In this document: positions 59,524-64,000 of the stretch, piece by piece
Position numbering within the stretch: position 1 is the stretch's first letter
Layout: every line of letters begins with the position of its first letter
The notes under the pieces: model-generated
The model's database searches: none
The model's input: the letters and a program-made list of their open reading frames with translations, nothing else
Told to the model about the DNA's origin: nothing
Source of the DNA: Paenibacillus durus ATCC 35681
Lineage (GTDB): Bacteria > Bacillota > Bacilli > Paenibacillales > Paenibacillaceae
NCBI RefSeq assembly: GCF_000993825.1
Contig: NZ_CP011114.1
Coordinates: 3,968,001-4,032,000 of the forward strand
Direction of reading: 5' to 3'
DNA length: 64,000 bases
Made by a program: the position numbers and the translations under genes

Positions 59524-59805
59524 TTATAACTGGTCTCTCTGGTGCTCCCACAACCTGCTCCGCCACGGCTGCCTGACTCCTCTTCCTTGCGGGAAGCTCC
59601 AGAATAAAGAGAGGGTTGGCTGTGGTGTAACGGATTCACTGTCATCCCCCGTGCTATCATAGGCTTCCGCTTCCTCCCGGATACTGCCCGGCTCGTTAGA
59701 TACCGCATGCTTACCAATACATTTATTTTCTTCATCACCTGAAAGTGGGGGGTTACCGCAGTATTCCCCGTAATCAAGAAGATGGCGTATTCTGCTCTTC
59801 AACAA
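59524..59805 (-). CDS. Possible 93-residue small protein (TTG start)
   Basis: A frame starting with TTG, preceded by GGAGGAG at seven bases, runs 93 codons. The product (MLKSRIRHLLDYGEYCGNPP, then DEENKCIGKH and an acidic serine-rich middle, ending with basic tryptophan-containing residues) has no domain I know and no membrane segment. It lies between the MBL terminator and the sigY promoter. Coding is supported only by the ribosome site and frame length. Confidence 0.35.
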   Translation of the reverse strand: MLKSRIRHLLDYGEYCGNPPLSGDEENKCIGKHAVSNEPGSIREEAEAYDSTGDDSESVTPQPTLSLFWSFPQGRGVRQPWRSRLWEHQRDQL

Positions 59806-59840
59806 AAGCTCCTCCGTTCGATCTTCACCTTAAAAAAGAC

Positions 59841-59880
59841 AAAAAAAGAACGCAAACCGGGATGATTCCGCAGTCTGCGT
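59841..59880 (-). terminator. Terminator of the DedA-thioredoxin-MBL operon
   Basis: Minus-strand ACGCA/TGCGT stem with inner CGG/CCG pairs, then TTCTTTTTTT, about 105 bases after the MBL stop. Confidence 0.65.
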
Positions 59881-59984
59881 GCTTCGCTTAGGTAAATGTT
59901 ACATTTAATTAACGTCATTGTAGCAAGTTTGTATCCTTTTGTCTAGCCTATTTCTCGCTTTTTGTCGATCACCGTTGTCTTCTG

Positions 59985-60611
59985 TCAAGACACATAAGGA
60001 TTGTTCGCCCGTTCGAAACCGATCCTTGTGCGCGGGCCGTGTCCCGGATGTACAGTGACATCGTCATCCAGCTTGAACAGCTTGCCCTGAATCGAATCCA
60101 GCAGATCGCGCTCTCTTCCGCCCGGTAGGTCAGTCCGCCCAACCCCAAGTCTGAAGAGCACATCGCCGGCGAACAAGTCGCTTCCGCACAAAAAGCTTAC
60201 GCTGCCCGGAGAATGTCCCGGGGTGTGGAAGGCGCGGAACGTATTCCCTATCAGCTCAAGCGTCTGTCCTTCGTCCAGATCGAACTCGGCGGGGTCCGTC
60301 GTAATCGGAGGCGACACGTTCGGCCACATAAGCGAGCCGTTCAGTTTGGCGCTTGTCAGCCAGTCGCTCTCCAAGGCATGGAGATAGACCGGGCAGTTCT
60401 TCAGCTTGCGAATTTCGTCAACGCCGCCGATATGATCAAAATGCGCATGCGTCAGCAGAATCGCCTCGATCTCCATATCCTGAATGGCCCGCACAAGCGG
60501 GGCCGGGTTCATGCCGGGGTCGATAATAATGCCTTTGGCAGGGTTCGCTCCCGTCAGCAAATAGGCATTGGTCTGCAAAGGACCAAGACTAAAACTCCGA
60601 ATGTTCAACAT
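59985..60611 (-). CDS. MBL-fold metallo-hydrolase (glyoxalase II-like)
   Basis: A 208-residue metallo-beta-lactamase-fold hydrolase. Metal ligands are THAHFDHIGG, H in FHTPGHSPGS, D in FAGDVLF and H in HPGHGPRT. This resembles YqgX-type glyoxalase II or persulfide/lactoyl-thioester hydrolases. It is four bases downstream of the thioredoxin-like gene, so cotranscribed. The thioester substrate is inferred. Confidence 0.88.
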   Translation of the reverse strand: MLNIRSFSLGPLQTNAYLLTGANPAKGIIIDPGMNPAPLVRAIQDMEIEAILLTHAHFDHIGGVDEIRKLKNCPVYLHALESDWLTSAKLNGSLMWPNVSPPITTDPAEFDLDEGQTLELIGNTFRAFHTPGHSPGSVSFLCGSDLFAGDVLFRLGVGRTDLPGGRERDLLDSIQGKLFKLDDDVTVHPGHGPRTRIGFERANNPYVS

Positions 60612-60615
60612 CGCA

Positions 60616-61182
60616 TTAAAACCCGGAAATCAGTTCGCGCAGTTCCTTGGCGATCACTGCCTGATATTCCGTTCCTTCCCCGTAGGCTTGGCCCATCGCC
60701 TTGCGGACCTCCGCGATTTTACCTTCGTAGTCCGGAGCCTCTCGGTCCGGATTCTCTTTTTTGAAATCGTTCATCAGCTTCTGCACATGCTGCGGGCGCG
60801 GACCCCAATGTCCCAGAACATGCCCGCCCGTATCCGCGATAATAACAATCGGCACGGCGCGTCCGCCCATCGTCAGATAATCGTCCATCACATCCTGATT
60901 ATCTTCCAGAATAAGCACTTCCGCCCGGATGCCCGCCGTCTCAAAAATCCGGAATACCGCAGGCACATTGCGGACGACGTCGCCGCACCAGTCGGCGGCC
61001 AAAATAAGCGAGCGCAGATCGTCGCGGTGGTTAAGGCTTTCAAAAAACTCCCGGTCGCTCTCGTCCTGCCAGGAAAAAGCTTCATACCATGATTCAAATG
61101 CCTGCTGATTCTTCGTCATGCCCTCCACAAATTGACGGGGCGTCAGACCCTGTCCGAATTTGGAAGCCAGATTTTGCTTCAT
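60616..61182 (-). CDS. Thioredoxin-family protein
   Basis: A 188-residue thioredoxin-fold protein. The active-site position reads ADWCGDVV: only one cysteine of the usual CXXC remains, followed by the cis-proline segment AVPIVIIAD. It is thus a monocysteine member (YtpP/BrxC-like or a bacillithiol-related reductase), not a classic thioredoxin. The ATG at 61182 has GAGGG eight bases upstream and overlaps the DedA stop (ATGA). Probably a disulfide or bacillithiol exchange role. Confidence 0.75.
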   Translation of the reverse strand: MKQNLASKFGQGLTPRQFVEGMTKNQQAFESWYEAFSWQDESDREFFESLNHRDDLRSLILAADWCGDVVRNVPAVFRIFETAGIRAEVLILEDNQDVMDDYLTMGGRAVPIVIIADTGGHVLGHWGPRPQHVQKLMNDFKKENPDREAPDYEGKIAEVRKAMGQAYGEGTEYQAVIAKELRELISGF

Positions 61183-61796
61183 GCCGCATTCCCTCTTTTC
61201 TTTTTGGATTGGAGCCACTTGAACAGAAAATAAACGACGATCAGCGCGATGGCGCCGATGATGATTTCATGCGTATACGCAGCGGCTTTTTCGTCAATAT
61301 TCTTCCAATTTTCACCCAGGCTCATGCCGAGATAGACAAACAATACGCTCCAGGGAATAACGGCCAGCGTTGTGAGCACAATAAACCGCCAAAGCGGCAT
61401 ACGGGAAATTCCCGCAGGGACGGAAATGGCGTGCCGGACCACCGGTATAAACCGCGCCGTAAAAATAACGCCCGTGCCGTACTTCTCAAACCAGGCTTCC
61501 GCGTGGTCGATATGATGCTTTCTGATTAAAATGTATTTGCCGTACCGCTCCAGCACCGGCCTGCCGCCGTAACGTCCGATCCAGTACACGAAAATCTGCG
61601 CGATAACCCCGCCTATCGTACCGAAGAGAACAGCCCCGAAGAAATTAATCTCTCCCAGATGAACCAAATAACCGCCGTAGGCCAGGACGATTTCGCTGGG
61701 GATAACTTCAATCATAAGTCCAATCATAATACCGAAGTAACCTAGACTCTGAATCCATTCGAACAGCTGCGAGACAAAATCAGAAATGACATGCAA
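61179..61796 (-). CDS. DedA-family membrane protein
   Basis: A 205-residue protein with about five membrane segments and the DedA core: GGTIGGVIAQIFVYWIGRYG, EAWFEKYGTGVIFTARFIPV and SVPAGISRMPLWRF. DedA proteins are undecaprenyl-phosphate/phospholipid scramblases or flippases. The TTG at 61796 has GGAGG eight bases upstream; the frame from 61844 has none. First gene of the operon with the thioredoxin and MBL genes. Confidence 0.85.
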   Translation of the reverse strand: MHVISDFVSQLFEWIQSLGYFGIMIGLMIEVIPSEIVLAYGGYLVHLGEINFFGAVLFGTIGGVIAQIFVYWIGRYGGRPVLERYGKYILIRKHHIDHAEAWFEKYGTGVIFTARFIPVVRHAISVPAGISRMPLWRFIVLTTLAVIPWSVLFVYLGMSLGENWKNIDEKAAAYTHEIIIGAIALIVVYFLFKWLQSKKKRGNAA

Positions 61797-61963
61797 CTCT
61801 CGTTCCTCCTCCCGTTTTTTTCGGAATGCTATCCGCTCGCCCAATGTATAACCCCGGCTCCCGCTCGCACCCTTGTCTATGCAGTAGGTTTCTACTATTA
61901 ATTTATTCTAGCATAGGGATGCTTACGACTTCTAGTTTGGTGGGTGAGAAGGCATGGAAACGA

Positions 61964-62017
61964 TTGACAAATGGGAACGTTAATAATTATTATATATTTA
62001 AGCAATTATCTAAATAT
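61964..62017 (+). promoter_or_regulatory. sdpRI promoter and ArsR-type operator
   Basis: TTGACA (61964-61969), 18-base spacer, TATTAT (61988-61993). ATATTTA-N10-TAAATAT (61994-62017) is an inverted repeat directly after the -10, where SdpR would block transcription. Confidence 0.65.
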
Positions 62018-62036
62018 CGAAAGGTTATTGAAAGTG

Positions 62037-62333
62037 ATGAACGAATCCTTTAAAGCACTGGCCGACCCTACACGTCGGCAAATCATCCGCCTGCTGCGTG
62101 ACAAGGATCGAACCGCCGGGGAAATCGCTGAATACTTCAACATGTCCAAACCGAGCATTTCCCATCATCTGAACGCCCTTAAAACTGCGGGACTCGTACA
62201 GGACGAGCGGCAGGGACAGTTCATCCGGTACACGCTCAATACCACCGTTCTGGAAGAGGTGCTCGGCTGGCTGCTGGAGCTTACGGGCGGCGTTCAGGGC
62301 AGAAACGGGAAACAGAAAAAGCGAGGAAATTAA
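62037..62333 (+). CDS. sdpR: ArsR-family repressor, SdpR-like
   Basis: A 98-residue winged-helix repressor: MNESFKALADPTRRQIIRLL, then AGEIAEYFNMSKPSISHHLN (recognition helix). It has no metal-binding CXC motif in the recognition helix, so it is not a metal sensor; this matches SdpR, which is sequestered by SdpI when toxin is present. The ATG at 62037 is chosen; the longer frame to 61971 includes the operator. It is followed by sdpI. Confidence 0.82.
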   Translation: MNESFKALADPTRRQIIRLLRDKDRTAGEIAEYFNMSKPSISHHLNALKTAGLVQDERQGQFIRYTLNTTVLEEVLGWLLELTGGVQGRNGKQKKRGN

Positions 62334-62386
62334 AATCGGCAAAACCGGAAGACGGATCTTCCGCCCGCTCTTAGGAGGATGAAGCG

Positions 62387-63040
62387 ATGAAAGATTTTAA
62401 ATGGAAATGGCAGGATACCTTTGCCGTTGCGGTGGGTCTGCTTACGGTCGGCTTCGCGCTGGTCAACTATCACCGGCTGCCCGCGCAGCTCCCGGCCCAT
62501 ATCGGTATATCGGGAGAATTCGACGGATTTCAGAGCAAAGGCTCGGCAATTTTGCTGTTTGGCGGACTTGGAGTTCTGCTGCCGGTGTTGATGCAGATTA
62601 CGCGTCCTCTTGATCCGAAAAAAGAACGTTACGCCAAATTCGAAAATGCTTATGCGATGATCCGTCTGGCCATATCCCTGATCTTCGACTCCGCGCTTGC
62701 CGCTTCCGTATTATACGGGCTTGGCTTCTCCTTGCCGAGCTCCAGAATTGCGATTGCCGTGTTGGGAGCGGCCTTTATTGTCATCGGCAATTACATGCCG
62801 CAGGTCAAGGACAACTACTTCCTCGGCGTGAAGACGCCATGGACGCTGGCCAGTCCCGAAGTGTGGCGCAGGACCCACCGTCTCGCCGGAGTACTCTGGG
62901 CAATTGCGGGCATCATTATGATCATTAGCGCGTTTCTTCCTGGAAAATGGTTCACCTATACGATGATCGCCGCGCTGCTGTTTGCGGTTGTACTCCCTTG
63001 TGTATATTCATGGCTGGATTACCGCCGTTTAAAAGCATAG
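62387..63040 (+). CDS. sdpI: SdpI-like immunity/signalling membrane protein
   Basis: A 217-residue protein with six predicted membrane segments. LPAQLPAHIGISGEFDGFQS is the DUF1648-like head, and GNYMPQVKDNYFLGVKTPWT with WRRTHRLAGVLWAIAGI is the SdpI core. In B. subtilis SdpI gives immunity to the SdpC toxin and releases SdpR. No sdpABC toxin genes are in the window. AGGAGG precedes the ATG. Its 3' end overlaps the convergent gene by 22 bases. Confidence 0.85.
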   Translation: MKDFKWKWQDTFAVAVGLLTVGFALVNYHRLPAQLPAHIGISGEFDGFQSKGSAILLFGGLGVLLPVLMQITRPLDPKKERYAKFENAYAMIRLAISLIFDSALAASVLYGLGFSLPSSRIAIAVLGAAFIVIGNYMPQVKDNYFLGVKTPWTLASPEVWRRTHRLAGVLWAIAGIIMIISAFLPGKWFTYTMIAALLFAVVLPCVYSWLDYRRLKA

Positions 63041-64000
63041 GCTTCGGCCACCGTGCGTTGTTCCTTCAGCCCTGAGGCCTCCCGCTTCAGGGTTTCCATT
63101 CGATCGTGAAGGGCGCGGGCTTCGGCTGTGAACCGGAAATTCCGGTCGTTATGCCAGGCTGTTCCCGCCGTTTCAGCCGCAAGCAAAAAATACTGCCTCA
63201 GCAGTTCTTGCCCCATCTCCGCGCAGCGCAGCGCTTCTCCCCCGTCTCCCTCCGCCAGATGACGCTCACCCAACGTCAACATTCGTCCTACGGCTTCTGT
63301 CCGTTTAATGTAATTAAAGACGTCAAGCTGCTGGCTGCGGCGGAGCCAGTATAATGCTTGGCCCGAAGGTCCTTCCTCCGAGACGGCTTCGGCCATCGCC
63401 CAGCTCAGCGCCGGATTTGCCGGGGAATAACGAAGGGCTGCTGTTAATATCCGCTTCCTCTGCCCCGGTTCAAGAAAAGAGGACAGAGCTAAAGCGCTCT
63501 TCGGAGACAGCGGGTTCCAGGAGAGCGACCGTTCCAGCAGCGCAAGCGTCTCCTGCGGCTGGCGGGCCGATGCCGCAGCGCGGTACAGCGCTTCTCCCTG
63601 GTATGCCCGGAAAGACAGCAGGCTGAGTGTAAGCAGCAGACAGCAGGCTGCCGCCGCCGGCAGTTTCCTTATAGTGGATTCCGGGTTATGGGGGCGGATA
63701 TCGGCCGGGCGCTCCGCAGCAAAATGATCCCCAGACGGAAATCCTGGAGTTAAACATTTAGCAGGTAAAGGATCTGTGAGCAGAGGCTTCGGGATTAAAT
63801 ATTTACCAGCAGATGAACTTTGACCGGAAAGCCTTCTGGCCCTGACGGCCTCGGCTCTGGCCAGCGCGGGCAGCCAGAACAGCAGCAGCCAGAACAGGCC
63901 GTAGCTCCAGTCGAAATCGACGGCGCCGTGCAGGATGATGACGAGAAACGGAGGCAAGAGCCGCCGCGAGTGCGTCTTGATCAGCCAACCCGCCGCCGCG
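63019..64000 (-). CDS. C-terminal part of an O-antigen-ligase-like membrane protein (5' end outside window)
   Basis: At least 327 codons, open to the window edge. The segment HGAVDFDWSYGLFWLLLFWL resembles the last membrane region of Wzy/O-antigen-ligase proteins. A further hydrophobic stretch (AAAACCLLLTLSLLSF) and a TPR-like region (ALLERSLSWNPLSPKSALAL, AALRYSPANPALSWAMAEAV) follow. The family call is tentative because the core domain is missing. Convergent with sdpI, with overlapping 3' ends. Confidence 0.6.
   Translation of the reverse strand, partial: AAAGWLIKTHSRRLLPPFLVIILHGAVDFDWSYGLFWLLLFWLPALARAEAVRARRLSGQSSSAGKYLIPKPLLTDPLPAKCLTPGFPSGDHFAAERPADIRPHNPESTIRKLPAAAACCLLLTLSLLSFRAYQGEALYRAAASARQPQETLALLERSLSWNPLSPKSALALSSFLEPGQRKRILTAALRYSPANPALSWAMAEAVSEEGPSGQALYWLRRSQQLDVFNYIKRTEAVGRMLTLGERHLAEGDGGEALRCAEMGQELLRQYFLLAAETAGTAWHNDRNFRFTAEARALHDRMETLKREASGLKEQRTVAEAYAFKRR

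Overview
The window looks like chromosome of a spore-forming, nitrogen-fixing Paenibacillus or close relative. Evidence: a Bacillus-type 16S-23S-tRNA cluster flanked by ygxA, ygzB and perR, as around rrnD in Bacillus subtilis; an sspI spore-protein gene with a sigma-G-like promoter; gatCAB, a sigY-type ECF operon, a LiaFSR/PspA envelope-stress cluster and sdpRI; and a NifH whose sequence is of the Paenibacillus type. Most genes run on the minus strand.

Layout. 1-1.5 kb: end of a HAD hydrolase and a CueP-like copper protein. 1.6-5.8 kb: a 1401-residue secreted GH32 fructan enzyme whose catalytic propeller is split by about 510 inserted residues, with a cre site upstream. 6.0-11.8 kb: redox/detoxification genes (aldo/keto reductase, CMD protein, Zn alcohol dehydrogenase, cyclophilin-like protein, MFS exporter) with two near-twin TetR regulators. 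11.9-18.3 kb: an AT-rich 6,441-bp element with Tn7-like ends (TGT/ACA termini, repeated 20-bp motifs, 7-bp flanking duplication). It carries an AAA ATPase-subtilase pair resembling the IetAS anti-phage/addiction system, a zeta-toxin-like kinase with a 53-codon partner, an XRE regulator with an apparent ATT start, and decayed remnants, but no transposase. 18.4-23.8 kb: SpoU methylase, KtrA-like protein, sspI, prfC, zwf. 24.0-30.2 kb: ywmB-like gene and the Lia/Psp cluster. 30.4-32.0 kb: an orphan nifH preceded by a separate NifB-C/NifX domain gene, under a promoter flanked by two GlnR-like sites. 32.3-39.0 kb: Fe-dependent alcohol dehydrogenase-MFS-UPF0303 operon facing an IclR regulator, and small redox genes (YjdI/YjdJ-like pair, FMN reductase, LtrA).

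39.2-45.7 kb: rRNA operon on the minus strand (tandem promoters, 16S, 23S, then 15 tRNA genes in the B. subtilis trnD order) with no recognisable 5S gene. 45.8-52.3 kb: ygxA, ygzB, a GH18 protein, perR with a Per box, a DUF4097 membrane protein and a GNAT. 52.4-56.2 kb: gatCAB and a small conserved gene. 56.4-59.5 kb: a sigY-yxlCDEFG-like operon with an ECF promoter. 59.5-64 kb: metallo-hydrolase, thioredoxin-like and DedA operon, sdpRI, and the end of an O-antigen-ligase-like membrane protein cut by the window edge.

The strongest candidate for an unusual system is the Tn7-like-ended cargo island at 11.9-18.3 kb. Next are the orphan nifH unit, the nested GH32 enzyme and a dispersed 57-nt hairpin repeat. 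All function calls rest on motif and family recognition by eye; no database search was run.
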